Below are positions 42,539-51,320 of a DNA stretch of 64,000 nt, one piece after another (positions within the stretch are counted from its first letter, which is position 1; every line of letters starts with the position of its first letter). The notes beneath the pieces are model-generated. The model ran no database searches and had not been told where the DNA came from. It worked only from the letters and a program-made list of their open reading frames with translations. The position numbers and the translations under genes are program-made. Source of the DNA: Bacteroidota bacterium (GTDB lineage Bacteria; Bacteroidota; Bacteroidia; Chitinophagales; Chitinophagaceae); assembly GCA_018266575.1 (NCBI GenBank), contig JAFEAE010000017.1:248001-312000 (forward strand), read 5' to 3'.

Positions 42539-43189
42539 CTTAATAATGTTTAATCCTACCTTTTACAAAAGGTAAAAAATGGTATTTCTTTTTTAGGAGA
42601 GTGGAAAGATTAAAAGATAGGAACCTATCAAAATGAAGGGAAAATATATTCAAACATTAACTGACAGGCATCTTCAAAAAATTGGACAAATGTCCTGCAT
42701 GGCCTGCAAAATAAAAATAGTCTTTAAAGAGGATTTTTATCGTCTTTGTATATTATTATACTATTAGTAAAATAATATCACCCTTACTAAACTATAACTC
42801 ATACCTGAGAAGGAAAATAATAATTTGGAATTAAAATTGCTTCGATTTGAAGTCCTTATTTAAACAACTGCTTTTTTACTTTTTACTTCATAGGAAATAA
42901 TTTCTTATCACAATTCGTTATGCGCTGTGCTAACATCCCTAATATCTAATGCAAAAAAGTAAAAAATACTGTAAGAATATTTGAGTTTGTTATAACAATT
43001 GCAAAACAAAAATATTTTCGAATGTAGAAACTCAAGCTGACCGTAAATGGTAAATAAAAAGTAATTACTGTTTTTGTAATGTTTCTACAAGCTTAACATG
43101 ACAAAAAACAGAGTCAGGGGTTGTCGAAAACGTGTTGAAACAACTTTGTTACCAATAAATTAATTTAGAAGCAATAAACTCGCAGATTA
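42539..43189. other. 651-bp AT-rich gap, no gene seen
   Basis: No ORF with coding features is seen. The gap contains the promoter region of the BspA-like gene near 42540, a degenerate REP-like remnant at 42866-42940 and otherwise AT-rich, low-complexity DNA. Confidence 0.5.
42866..42940. repeat. REP-like element, degenerate remnant
   Basis: It retains TTCTTATCACAATTCG, then TATGCGCTGTGCTAACATCCC, matching the right half of the full copies with several substitutions. Confidence 0.5.
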
Positions 43190-43447
43190 TCACTTCTGTT
43201 GCAGATTCAATAAAACGACAGTATATTTCTTTTTGAAGGTAATACATTTAAAACCCAGTGCTGCACGTTCTGGTTCTTTACACAAAGTATGCGATTTTCG
43301 TGTATCCGATAATGTGAGGAAGAAATCATACACAGCATCTGCAAATTTATCGGCAGTTGCTATAAGCCCTTTTGATTCAATAAACCAGGAAATAGCAGCA
43401 ATGTTTTCGGCGGCGGATTGTTTAACAATTACTTTTCGGTTGCCCAT
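43190..43447 (-). CDS. ParE/RelE-family toxin
   Basis: The 85-residue protein resembles the ParE/RelE toxin superfamily: an N-terminal KVIVKQSAAENIAAISWFIESKG helix-hairpin, a central helix, and the C-terminal GFKCITFKKKYTVVLL beta-strands. RelE-type toxins cut ribosome-bound mRNA and ParE types poison gyrase; the sequence does not show which applies. Its start overlaps the stop of a small upstream gene by 19 nt, so it is coupled to that antitoxin. Both are on the - strand. Confidence 0.7.
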   Translation of the reverse strand: MGNRKVIVKQSAAENIAAISWFIESKGLIATADKFADAVYDFFLTLSDTRKSHTLCKEPERAALGFKCITFKKKYTVVLLNLQQK

Positions 43448-43599
43448 TTCCTGATTAATTTTTTGCTGTAAGAGCGGGCTTCTTCAATGGAAAGAGTCTT
43501 TTCAGGCTTTGTTTTTAATGCAGCTTTCTTTTGCAATGCCTGGTAATCTTTCTCCGGCATCAGAACGTATTTCTTGTTATCAATAATAATTGCTGTCAT
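43429..43599 (-). CDS. Small antitoxin of the ParE/RelE pair
   Basis: This 56-residue frame, too short for most ORF callers, starts ATG 43599 (MTAIIIDNKKYVLMPEKDYQAL) and ends SKKLIRKWATEK at 43429. The N-terminal IIIDNKKYVLMPEKDYQAL pattern is like Phd/YefM- or RelB-type antitoxins, and the charged C-terminus would wrap the toxin. It precedes and overlaps the toxin gene by 19 nt, the normal antitoxin-first order. A TAAATTTG box lies 5 nt upstream of the start on the - strand. Confidence 0.7.
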   Translation of the reverse strand: MTAIIIDNKKYVLMPEKDYQALQKKAALKTKPEKTLSIEEARSYSKKLIRKWATEK

Positions 43600-43790
43600 C
43601 TTTCAAATTTACAAATTATTTGGATTAGTATTCTACAAATCAAGTCCTCCCTTACCTTATCTTTTATTGAGATAGGCTTTCTATTAAAACAAAACAGGAA
43701 TTACCATTTTTATAATATTTTGACAAATTCAATTTGGATTACTTAAGATGCTACAATCATTTGAATGACGTATATATTTCGCTGATTTTG

Positions 43791-43838
43791 CTGTTCGACA
43801 TTTTCCACAGCGCATTTTGAACTATTGATGAACAGCAG
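43791..43838. repeat. REP-like element, left-half copy
   Basis: CTGTTCGACATTTTCCACAG (43791 onward) and the GAACAGCAG end match the outer parts of the full copies; the CGGGATG/CATCCCG palindrome is missing. Confidence 0.6.
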
Positions 43839-43843
43839 TGTAC

Positions 43844-43896
43844 AAAAAATGAAAAAATTGTCAGCGTTTTTCATTTTTACTTTTTCATTTTTTCTT
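43844..43896. repeat. T/A-rich 7-nt periodic hairpin, likely terminator
   Basis: AAAAATGAAAAA (43845-43856) pairs with TTTTTCATTTTT (43867-43878), followed by ATTTTTA/CTTTTTC 7-nt units. It is closely related to the element before nuoF (6495-6585) and lies just beyond the oxidoreductase gene end, where it could stop transcription. Confidence 0.6.
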
Positions 43897-43902
43897 ACCT
43901 CC

Positions 43903-44985
43903 CTAAAGCATTACCGGCTTTTTGCTTCTCACCGATTCATCACAGGCAAATGCAATCCGCAAACTGTTTACCGCATCCAGGATATGATCAGTAAGATCGA
44001 TATCATTTTTAATGGCATTTAAAAAATACAATTGTTCCCTATCGCATAATTGCTGGTGATTGAGTTCATCCTGCAGGTTGATCCAGTCATCCGGTTTCGT
44101 GAATTCGTTTTTATCATCAATGGCAGCATGGTGAATCCGGATGCTTTCCGTTTGCGTATGCGCTTCCACCGAATCCGATTTTCCTTTTCCACCGGCTTCT
44201 TTTGCCACAATGGAAACAGATCCTTTCGGGCCGATCACATCTTTTATAAAAAAAGCGGTTTCACTCATCATCGGCCCCCACCCTGCTTCATACCAGCCAA
44301 CAGAACCGTCTTCAAATTGAATTTGTAATTGCCCGTAGTTGTAATTGCCTTCCGGAATATCATTGGTAAGCCTCGCACCGATTGCATTTACCTGCACCGG
44401 TTTCGACCGCACCATCTGGCACATCACATCAATATAATGAACGCCGCAATCAACAATCGGGCTCAGGCTTTTCATCAGGTTGCGGTGAACATCCCACATA
44501 TAACCATGGCTTTGCTGGTTCAGGTTCATGCGCATCACCAATGGCTTTCCCATTTGTTGCGCAACCTGCACAAACTGCATCCATGATGGATGATGACGAA
44601 GAATATAACCGATCACTAATTTTTTCCTCGCTTCTTTTGCAGCGGCAGCCACACGCTCCGAACCTGCAACAGAATCTGCCAATGGTTTTTCAATAAAAAC
44701 ATGGCATCCGTTTTCAAATGCTTTTATTGCATACGCTTCATGCGTATCAGGATATGTTGAAATGCAAACTGCATCTGGCTTTGTTGCTGTCAATGCTTTT
44801 TCATAATCATCATACAAAGCATATTTCCCTCCGAGCCTTTCATTCAACACTTTTTTGCTTGCGCCGGTGCTTACCAAACCGCAAATACTAAACTCATCCA
44901 TGTTATGATACGCCATAGCATGCGATGCGCCCATATTACCACAACCAACAACAAGTATTTTTATTTGATTCGTGCTATTATTCAT
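43903..44985 (-). CDS. Gfo/Idh/MocA family oxidoreductase
   Basis: The 360-residue protein has an N-terminal Rossmann fold (ILVVGCGNMGASHA, residues 10-23), the family motif EKPLADS near residue 99 for NAD(P) and catalytic Lys, and a C-terminal alpha/beta domain with DCGVHYIDVM carrying the catalytic His region. Members oxidise or reduce a sugar, inositol or sugar acid hydroxyl. No signal peptide, so cytoplasmic. The substrate is not evident. It is divergent from the beta-barrel gene. Confidence 0.88.
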   Translation of the reverse strand: MNNSTNQIKILVVGCGNMGASHAMAYHNMDEFSICGLVSTGASKKVLNERLGGKYALYDDYEKALTATKPDAVCISTYPDTHEAYAIKAFENGCHVFIEKPLADSVAGSERVAAAAKEARKKLVIGYILRHHPSWMQFVQVAQQMGKPLVMRMNLNQQSHGYMWDVHRNLMKSLSPIVDCGVHYIDVMCQMVRSKPVQVNAIGARLTNDIPEGNYNYGQLQIQFEDGSVGWYEAGWGPMMSETAFFIKDVIGPKGSVSIVAKEAGGKGKSDSVEAHTQTESIRIHHAAIDDKNEFTKPDDWINLQDELNHQQLCDREQLYFLNAIKNDIDLTDHILDAVNSLRIAFACDESVRSKKPVML

Positions 44986-45147
44986 TGTGCAAAAAATTAA
45001 ATATTCAACGTGAATGTATCATACTTTTCACAGCAAAATACATTTTGCGAAAAAAATGTTCGACCTGGTTAAAACAAAAAAGAGTTAAGTGTATTTAAAA
45101 GGATCCGGGAAAACAAAAAATTTCAAATTATACATCCACATTTGTTC

Positions 45148-45213
45148 TTAACCTTTATTAACATTAATACAAGGCTGGTTAACCGGGTTTGAAAAACGAG
45201 GAGCATAATTTAG
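45148..45213 (+). promoter_or_regulatory. Operator-promoter of the beta-barrel gene
   Basis: TTAACCTTTATTAAC (45148-45162), 15 nt, GTTAACC (45178-45184), 21 nt, then TAATTTAG (45206-45213, one mismatch to TAnnTTTG), 13 nt, ATG. The same parts with identical spacing precede the GLPGLI gene on the - strand (48912-48977). The inner GTTAACC occupies the -33 position. Confidence 0.7.
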
Positions 45214-45226
45214 TCGCAAAAAAAAC

Positions 45227-48040
45227 ATGAGGGAATTTTATTCTGCATTATTTGTAATTATTTTTCCTGTGTTGGCGATTGCACAAAAAAATGGTTCGGT
45301 AAAAGCTGTGCTGCTTGACTCGCTTGCAAAAAAAACTGTTGCCGACGCTACCATTACCCTGATGCAGCGAAAAGATTCTTCATTAGTAAGTTTTACCATG
45401 AGCGACACCAAGGGTAAGTTTGAATTAACAAACCTTCCGAACGGAAATTACCGGTTGCTGATCACTCACGTAAACTATCACAACAACGTTGTTAATTTTT
45501 CTATCGATGACAACCATAAAAGCATTGATCTCGGAACAATAATCATGAACGACAAAACAGTAATGCTAAAAGAAGTTGTTGTATCGTCTGAAGCCCCAGC
45601 AGTAACATTATTGGGAGACACGGTACAATACAATGCCGGATCATTCAAAACCCAGCCTAATGCAAATGTGGAAGACCTTCTTAAAAAACTGCCCGGTGTT
45701 AAAGTGGATAAAGATGGCAATGTAAAAGCACAGGGAGAAAAAATACAAAAAGTGTTGGTTGATGGAAAAGAATTTTTTGGCAACGACCCGAAAGTTGCTA
45801 CCAAAAATTTACCGGCAGACGCTGTTGACAAGGTACAGGTGTATAACAAACTCAGTGACCAGGCAGAACTAACAGGTTTTGATGACGGCAACAGTATCAA
45901 AACAATCAACCTTAAATTAAAAGAAGACAAGAAAAAAGGCGTCTTCGGAAAAATAAACGCAGGTGCGGGTGATGATGGCCGTTACCAGGGAAAATTTAAT
46001 GTAAACTCATTTAAAGGTGCGAGGCAGCTTTCTGTTATTGGTATGGGCAATAACACTAATGCTGAAGGTTTTTCATTTATGGATATCCTGAATTTTACTG
46101 ATGCAGGAAACCAGTTAAAAAACGGCAGCGGCGATGTGAATATACAGGTAAACGACAATGATCCTTTAGCCGGTTTGCTTGGCGCAAGCAACTCCGGGAT
46201 CAATACTACATGGGCGGGAGGAATGAATTATAATAACATCATCGGGAAGAAGACCGACTTCCAAAGTAATTATTTATTCACCCGGTATAATCCTGCAAAA
46301 CAAACCAACCTGCAACGAAAATATTTATTGCCCGATTCATCATACACTTACAACGAAAATGCATATACCAACAATCTTAACTATAACCAGCGTATCAACC
46401 TCAGCGCCGATTATCAGTTGGATTCTTTTACCTCAATCAAACTTATGCCGTCATTCTCCTATCAGCAAACAACAAATGCAAGCCGTTCTGATTTCAGTAC
46501 GCTTTCTGAGCAAGGAAATAAAAGCAATGACGGCTACAGTAATAATTCTTTACAAAACAGCGGATACAATTTTTCAAACACATTGCTTTTCCGAAAAAAA
46601 TTCAGGAAACGTGCAAGGACATTTTCTTTAAATATCCAAAGCAATTTTGATAACAGCAATGGGAATGGCTCATTGCAGTCGCTAACAAATTATTACGATA
46701 TTTCATCATCGCCACTAAGCAAAAACGCAATAGACCAACAATACAATACCGAAAATACTTTGAATAGTTACGCAATAAGGGCGGTTTATACAGAGCCGTT
46801 ATTCCGGCGTTCACTGATCGAGTTTAGTGCGGGAAACAGCCGCAGTAAAAATTCTGTAAACAAAACAACATACGATTTCGATGCAGGCAACGGGAAATAT
46901 GACCTGTTTAACAATGAGCTTAGCAATAATTTTCAAAACAGTTATATGTTTTCAAATGCGGGTATACGTGTCCGTAAGCAAACACATAAATACAATTATG
47001 CTGCCGGTTTCGCAGCCCAGGAAGCGGACCTTAGCGGCAAGATACTGACTACACTAAAAGACTCCCTTGTCAGTACACATTTCAAGAACATATTACCTAC
47101 AGCACGGTTTCAATACTATTTTTCCAGGTTCAAAAATATTACGCTCAATTATATTACATCTGCGAACCAACCATCTGTATCACAAATGCAGCCCGTTGCG
47201 GATGTCAGCAATCCGTTACATATTATACAAGGCAATGTAAACCTGAAACAGGAATATATACACTCTATACGCATGAACCTGTCATTAATAAATCCATACC
47301 GCAATAATAATTTTTTTGCATTCTTTAATGTACAGCAAACGCAAAACAAGATCGTAAATAATACTACGCTTTTGCAGTTTGGAAAAGACAGCACAACCTA
47401 CACTAATGTGAATGGCGTTTACATCATCAACGGAAATGTTAGCTGGAGTTTTCCTGTTCATTTTCTTGCAGGAAATTTAGAACTCAGTTCGGATATCAGC
47501 CGGAGCAGGAGCAAACAATATCTCAATTCCTTTTTAAACACGATCAATACTACTTCGTTTGGGCCTATTATAAGGCTGGAAACATTTCCAAATGACAACA
47601 TTGATATTTCGCTCAGTGCAGAGATGCAATTTTTCCAGGCTAATTATTCGATCCAATCAAATGCAAACACACACTATACAACGCAACGCTTCGGTACAGA
47701 GATCAACTGGCAGCCCTGGAAGGGATTTAACTTTGCTACAGATTTTAATTATTATGTCAATAACCAATATGCAAGTGGGTTCAATGCTCATATCCCTCTC
47801 TGGAATGCAAGTGTAAGTAAACAAGTATTACGGTTCAACCGTGGCGAGATAAAACTATCGGTGAAGGATATCCTAAATCAGAATTCTGGTATCAGCCGTA
47901 ATACAGTGCAGAATTATATTGAAGATAAAAGAGTAAATACCATCCAGCGGTTTTTCCTGCTGAGCTTTACCTATAGTTTAAGCAAAACGGGATTGACTAA
48001 TTCTCAAAATGGCGGAAATATGCGCATCATCAGGCGTTAA
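45227..48040 (+). CDS. TonB-dependent-type outer-membrane beta-barrel protein
   Basis: The 937-residue protein has a signal peptide (MREFYSALFVIIFPVLAIAQ), a carboxypeptidase-like regulatory domain (DATITLMQRKDSSLV..., GKFELTNLPNGNYRLLI), a plug domain (VEDLLKKLPGVKVDKDGNV, KVLVDGKEFFGNDPKVATKNLP) and a large C-terminal beta-barrel of alternating strands ending LSFTYSLSKTGL. These match the outer-membrane protein beta-barrel family used for TonB-dependent uptake. It lies next to a convergent GLPGLI gene and shares that gene's operator, so they are probably co-regulated. The substrate is unknown. Confidence 0.85.
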   Translation: MREFYSALFVIIFPVLAIAQKNGSVKAVLLDSLAKKTVADATITLMQRKDSSLVSFTMSDTKGKFELTNLPNGNYRLLITHVNYHNNVVNFSIDDNHKSIDLGTIIMNDKTVMLKEVVVSSEAPAVTLLGDTVQYNAGSFKTQPNANVEDLLKKLPGVKVDKDGNVKAQGEKIQKVLVDGKEFFGNDPKVATKNLPADAVDKVQVYNKLSDQAELTGFDDGNSIKTINLKLKEDKKKGVFGKINAGAGDDGRYQGKFNVNSFKGARQLSVIGMGNNTNAEGFSFMDILNFTDAGNQLKNGSGDVNIQVNDNDPLAGLLGASNSGINTTWAGGMNYNNIIGKKTDFQSNYLFTRYNPAKQTNLQRKYLLPDSSYTYNENAYTNNLNYNQRINLSADYQLDSFTSIKLMPSFSYQQTTNASRSDFSTLSEQGNKSNDGYSNNSLQNSGYNFSNTLLFRKKFRKRARTFSLNIQSNFDNSNGNGSLQSLTNYYDISSSPLSKNAIDQQYNTENTLNSYAIRAVYTEPLFRRSLIEFSAGNSRSKNSVNKTTYDFDAGNGKYDLFNNELSNNFQNSYMFSNAGIRVRKQTHKYNYAAGFAAQEADLSGKILTTLKDSLVSTHFKNILPTARFQYYFSRFKNITLNYITSANQPSVSQMQPVADVSNPLHIIQGNVNLKQEYIHSIRMNLSLINPYRNNNFFAFFNVQQTQNKIVNNTTLLQFGKDSTTYTNVNGVYIINGNVSWSFPVHFLAGNLELSSDISRSRSKQYLNSFLNTINTTSFGPIIRLETFPNDNIDISLSAEMQFFQANYSIQSNANTHYTTQRFGTEINWQPWKGFNFATDFNYYVNNQYASGFNAHIPLWNASVSKQVLRFNRGEIKLSVKDILNQNSGISRNTVQNYIEDKRVNTIQRFFLLSFTYSLSKTGLTNSQNGGNMRIIRR

Positions 48041-48044
48041 AACC

Positions 48045-48087
48045 GTTGCAAAAAAAAACCACGCATCAGAGCGTGGCCTTCTGCAAC
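48045..48087. terminator. Bidirectional terminator between convergent genes
   Basis: CCACGC (48059-48064) / GCGTGG (48071-48076) with a 6-nt loop, nested in GTTGCA (48045-48050) / TGCAAC (48082-48087), with A-rich flanks. It separates the beta-barrel and GLPGLI genes. Confidence 0.75.
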
Positions 48088-48097
48088 AAAGAAAAAT

Positions 48098-48898
48098 TTA
48101 ATTCTGGATCCGTATCATACGCCCGCCGCCCCGGTTATTCTTTTCCATTTCATCCATCATCTTCGCTACTTCAGCCTTAAACTGATCCGTTGTAACTTTT
48201 TTTCCTTTTGATGGCTCTTTAATATCAGCAGCATTTACTTTTTCTTTTAATTCAACTGCTTTGTAGAGGGTCTTTCCATCGTTCACATCTAACAAAAGAA
48301 TCAATCCCGGTACCTGTCCAGCAACTTCCGGTCCGGCAGGCACAGGAATATCTGAAGTGAACCACGCAATAATGGATACTGTATCATCAACTTCTTTTCT
48401 TTGCATTTTACCATTGTCCATATTCATCGTCATGCGTTTTGAAGGTTTTTGAGCAATTGCTTTCTGGCAAATATGCCCAAGCAATGTCTGCGTTTCGCCT
48501 GTGAGTTTCCAACTTAGTTTGCGGATGCTGTCGCTTACGATAAATGTTTTGCCAAACATTTCCCTTTGTTCAACTGTGTGTGCAGTATTGAAATCAACAT
48601 AGGTTATATCATCCAACCCCGGTGCGATCATTTTTATATGCACACCGTTACTGCTGCTTTCCGTTTCTGCATTTTGCATGTCATCATCAGAATGTTTCCA
48701 AACACTTTGATTGTTTGCGAATGAGAGTACAAAACGGTCAACCCGCGTTTGGGGAATCACTTTATCCCCCTGTTCATCGTCGGAAATATGCATTTGCATT
48801 TTGATGGTCCTTTCATACATAACCGTTCCGGATGTTTGCTGTCCATATAAACTGCACGAGAGTAAAACAGGTATACCTGCTATTAGAATTTTCTTCAT
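48098..48898 (-). CDS. GLPGLI family protein
   Basis: The 266-residue protein has a signal peptide (MKKILIAGIPVLLSCSLYGQ) and the GLPGLI layout: an SGTVMYERTIKMQM start, a central beta domain (YVDFNTAHTVEQREMFGKTFIV) and a variant of the GLPGLI motif, EVAGQVPGLILLLDVNDG. These Bacteroidota proteins commonly sit next to outer-membrane beta-barrel genes; their function is unknown, and a periplasmic chaperone or binding role has been suggested only by context. Divergent from the histidine kinase. Confidence 0.85.
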   Translation of the reverse strand: MKKILIAGIPVLLSCSLYGQQTSGTVMYERTIKMQMHISDDEQGDKVIPQTRVDRFVLSFANNQSVWKHSDDDMQNAETESSSNGVHIKMIAPGLDDITYVDFNTAHTVEQREMFGKTFIVSDSIRKLSWKLTGETQTLLGHICQKAIAQKPSKRMTMNMDNGKMQRKEVDDTVSIIAWFTSDIPVPAGPEVAGQVPGLILLLDVNDGKTLYKAVELKEKVNAADIKEPSKGKKVTTDQFKAEVAKMMDEMEKNNRGGGRMIRIQN

Positions 48899-48911
48899 AA
48901 AATTTTTTATT

Positions 48912-48977
48912 CAAATCTAAATGGGCGATCGTGCTGCACAGGTTAACTCTCCTTTCATTTAGGTTAATAAAGGTTAA
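48912..48977 (-). promoter_or_regulatory. Operator-promoter of the GLPGLI gene
   Basis: Read on the - strand: TTAACCTTTATTAAC (48963-48977), 15 nt, GTTAACC (48941-48947), 21 nt, TAGATTTG (48912-48919, exact TAnnTTTG), 13 nt, ATG 48898. It is identical in layout to the beta-barrel promoter at 45148-45213. Half-sites AGGTTAA on the + strand at 48961 and 48971 have a 10-nt spacing, typical of OmpR-family regulators, and could also serve the kinase promoter. Confidence 0.7.
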
Positions 48978-49005
48978 AAGATTTACCGATAGTGTTATGA
49001 TTGAT

Positions 49006-49013
49006 TAAATTTG
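49006..49013 (+). promoter_or_regulatory. Possible -7 box of the histidine kinase gene
   Basis: TAAATTTG fits TAnnTTTG and lies 26 nt after the GGTTAA operator sites. The transcription start would fall at about the ATG at 49020, so the mRNA may be leaderless. Confidence 0.35.
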
Positions 49014-49019
49014 GTTACA

Positions 49020-50564
49020 ATGGCAAAACAGAAAACGATACCAGATCCGATATTGATGGTGCTCTCCATCTTTTTGGTTACAGGTTTTCAATTCTATTGG
49101 CTGAAAAACAATTACAACCGCGAGAAAAAAAACCTGGAGGTAAGTGCCGGCGTGGATTTCCAGGAAACCGTTACGAAGCTCCAGGCTTCAAAATTGAAAC
49201 TGAATATTTCTTTTAAAGACTCAGCGAAGCAACATGATATAAAAGTAATTATAAAGGACAGCGATTTTGTCGGCCATTCCCCAAAATTGCACGAAAAAAA
49301 ATTCAATGCACGTGCAATTGTGACAATGGTTGATGCGATACGTGATAAAAGTGAACATGATTCTGTTTTTAAAACTACCACGATCGTTGCACCCGGAAAG
49401 GATAAACATTTTTTTTATGCCGATTCAGTTTTAAATAGTGGAGGCTTGGGATCGTGGAAAATACCGGATAAAGTGATACAACTTTTATCAGGTGTTGACT
49501 CATTGCAGGATTCATTAAAGATCCCGGAAATAACAAAAGCATATATTGACAAACTTAAAGAAGACAAAATAGTAGTGCCATTCACCATTTCTAAGATAGA
49601 TTCAATGGTAACTGATGAAGGATACCCGGATTTTGCAAATGTGGTGGTAGGGTTTTCCCACCCTAAAACCTATCAGCTTAAATTGGGGAACACGTTTCCT
49701 TTTCTAATAAAAAAAATTTCAACACCAATTATTTTTTCTGTTTTTTTAGTAGGGCTTACAATTATTTCGTTCATAGTATTATACCGCAACCTGGCAAAGC
49801 AACGGCGGCTTACAGAAATTAAAAATGAGTTCATCAGCAACATCACCCACGAATTAAAAACACCCATTGCAACAGTGTCTGTAGCAATAGAAGCATTACG
49901 GAATTTTGATGCAGTGCATGATCCTGAAAAAACAAAAGAATATCTCGATATTTCCGCTTCTGAATTGCAGAGGCTTGGATTGTTGGTTGACAAAGTGCTT
50001 AAATTATCAATGCTTGAAAACAGACATATTGAATTGAAAAAAGAAAATTTCGATCTGCATGATCTTATTAATGAAGTGATACAAATAATGAAAGTACAGT
50101 TTGAAAAACAACATGCGCATGTAATTGTTGAAACAAAAGGAAAGAATTTCCCCGTTGAAGCAGATAGATTGCACATGACGAGTGTTTTATACAACCTGCT
50201 TGATAATGCATTAAAGTACGGAAGCAAAGATCCTGTGATTACAATTCAGCTCGCATCACCAAAAGAAAATATCCTGGAATTAAAAATCAGTGATAACGGA
50301 CCAGGAATCCCTAAAGAATACCAGTCAAAAATTTTTGAAAAATTTTTCAGGGTACCGACCGGGAACCAACACGATACCAAAGGCCACGGGTTAGGATTAA
50401 GTTATGTGAAGGAGATTATCATGAACCACATGGGATATATAACAGTCAATAGTGATAAAGAAAGTGGAACAACATTTACGATACTGATCCCCATGAAAGC
50501 CGCACCAGTAGTAGATTTTGGAGACGGAAGAAAAATAATCAGGAAAGTAATCCGCATCGGTTAA
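49020..50564 (+). CDS. Sensor histidine kinase
   Basis: The 514-residue protein (ATG 49020; a TTG at 49011 is less likely) has two membrane helices near residues 10-26 and 230-255, enclosing a ~200-residue extracytoplasmic sensor, then a HisKA domain with ITHELKTP (phospho-accepting His277), and an ATPase domain with LLDNALKYGSKDP (N box), DNGPGIPKEY and GHGLGLSYVKEI (G boxes). It starts 7 nt before its regulator gene. The sensor has no named domain; neighbours suggest it senses envelope state or a TonB-dependent substrate. Confidence 0.92.
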   Translation: MAKQKTIPDPILMVLSIFLVTGFQFYWLKNNYNREKKNLEVSAGVDFQETVTKLQASKLKLNISFKDSAKQHDIKVIIKDSDFVGHSPKLHEKKFNARAIVTMVDAIRDKSEHDSVFKTTTIVAPGKDKHFFYADSVLNSGGLGSWKIPDKVIQLLSGVDSLQDSLKIPEITKAYIDKLKEDKIVVPFTISKIDSMVTDEGYPDFANVVVGFSHPKTYQLKLGNTFPFLIKKISTPIIFSVFLVGLTIISFIVLYRNLAKQRRLTEIKNEFISNITHELKTPIATVSVAIEALRNFDAVHDPEKTKEYLDISASELQRLGLLVDKVLKLSMLENRHIELKKENFDLHDLINEVIQIMKVQFEKQHAHVIVETKGKNFPVEADRLHMTSVLYNLLDNALKYGSKDPVITIQLASPKENILELKISDNGPGIPKEYQSKIFEKFFRVPTGNQHDTKGHGLGLSYVKEIIMNHMGYITVNSDKESGTTFTILIPMKAAPVVDFGDGRKIIRKVIRIG

Positions 50565-50570
50565 AAAAAT

Positions 50571-51254
50571 ATGATCAAAGTATTTTACGTAGAAGATGAA
50601 TTGTTCCTTGCAAAAATTGTGAAGGAAAGCCTGGAAAGCCGCGGATTTGAAGTAATAATGGAAAGTGATGGAAAGAATGTATTGGCTGCTTTTAAAAAAA
50701 CGCTTCCGGACATTTGTGTGCTGGATGTAATGCTTCCTAACAAAGACGGTTTTTCTATAGCTGAAGAAATAAGGGCATTCAATAAGGAAATGCCGATCAT
50801 TTTTTTAACGGCAAAAACTCAAACAGAAGATGTAGTAAAAGGTTTTACATCTGGCGGCAACGATTATATACGCAAGCCATTCAGCATGGAAGAATTGATT
50901 GTACGCATACATAATCTCCTAAAACTAAATCATGGATCATTAAAAAGAAAACCAGCAGAAACCGTTCCGCTGGGGAAATTTATTTTTCATGTGAACAGAC
51001 AGGTACTACAGAATGGAAATGAAGAGCGAAAATTATCTTATCGTGAAACAGCATTACTAAAAATCCTTTATGAAAGCCACAATACAATCATCAGCCGAAA
51101 AGAAATTTTGAACCTCCTTTGGGGAAATGATTCCTTTTTCAATTCAAGGAACCTGGATGTGTATGTAAATAAAATCCGCAATTATCTTAGCAGTGACCCT
51201 TCGCTTGAAATACTAACGATCAAAGGTGTTGGTTACCGGTTTGTACTGGGATAA
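50571..51254 (+). CDS. OmpR-family response regulator
   Basis: The 227-residue protein has a receiver domain with acidic pocket Glu8-Asp9, phospho-acceptor Asp52 (CVLDVMLPNKDG), Thr80 and Lys102 (RKPF), and a C-terminal winged helix (YRETALLKILYESHNTIISRKEIL, RNLDVYVNKIRNYL, IKGVGYRFVL). It is 6 bp after the kinase. OmpR-type regulators bind paired direct repeats spaced 10-11 bp; the GTTAA repeats at 45148 and 48940-48977 are the likely targets, but this is inference. Confidence 0.93.
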   Translation: MIKVFYVEDELFLAKIVKESLESRGFEVIMESDGKNVLAAFKKTLPDICVLDVMLPNKDGFSIAEEIRAFNKEMPIIFLTAKTQTEDVVKGFTSGGNDYIRKPFSMEELIVRIHNLLKLNHGSLKRKPAETVPLGKFIFHVNRQVLQNGNEERKLSYRETALLKILYESHNTIISRKEILNLLWGNDSFFNSRNLDVYVNKIRNYLSSDPSLEILTIKGVGYRFVLG

Positions 51255-51269
51255 TAGGTTTGAATTAAT

Positions 51270-51304
51270 AAAAAAGGTACCGAAAATTCTCCAGCACCTT
51301 TTTT
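51270..51304. terminator. Terminator between the regulator and DUF1080 genes
   Basis: AAAAAAGGT (51270-51278) pairs with ACCTTTTTT (51296-51304) around a 17-nt loop, with A's before and T's after, so it can end both the + strand regulator operon and the - strand DUF1080 gene. Confidence 0.75.
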
Positions 51305-51320
51305 TATTAATCCAATTTTC

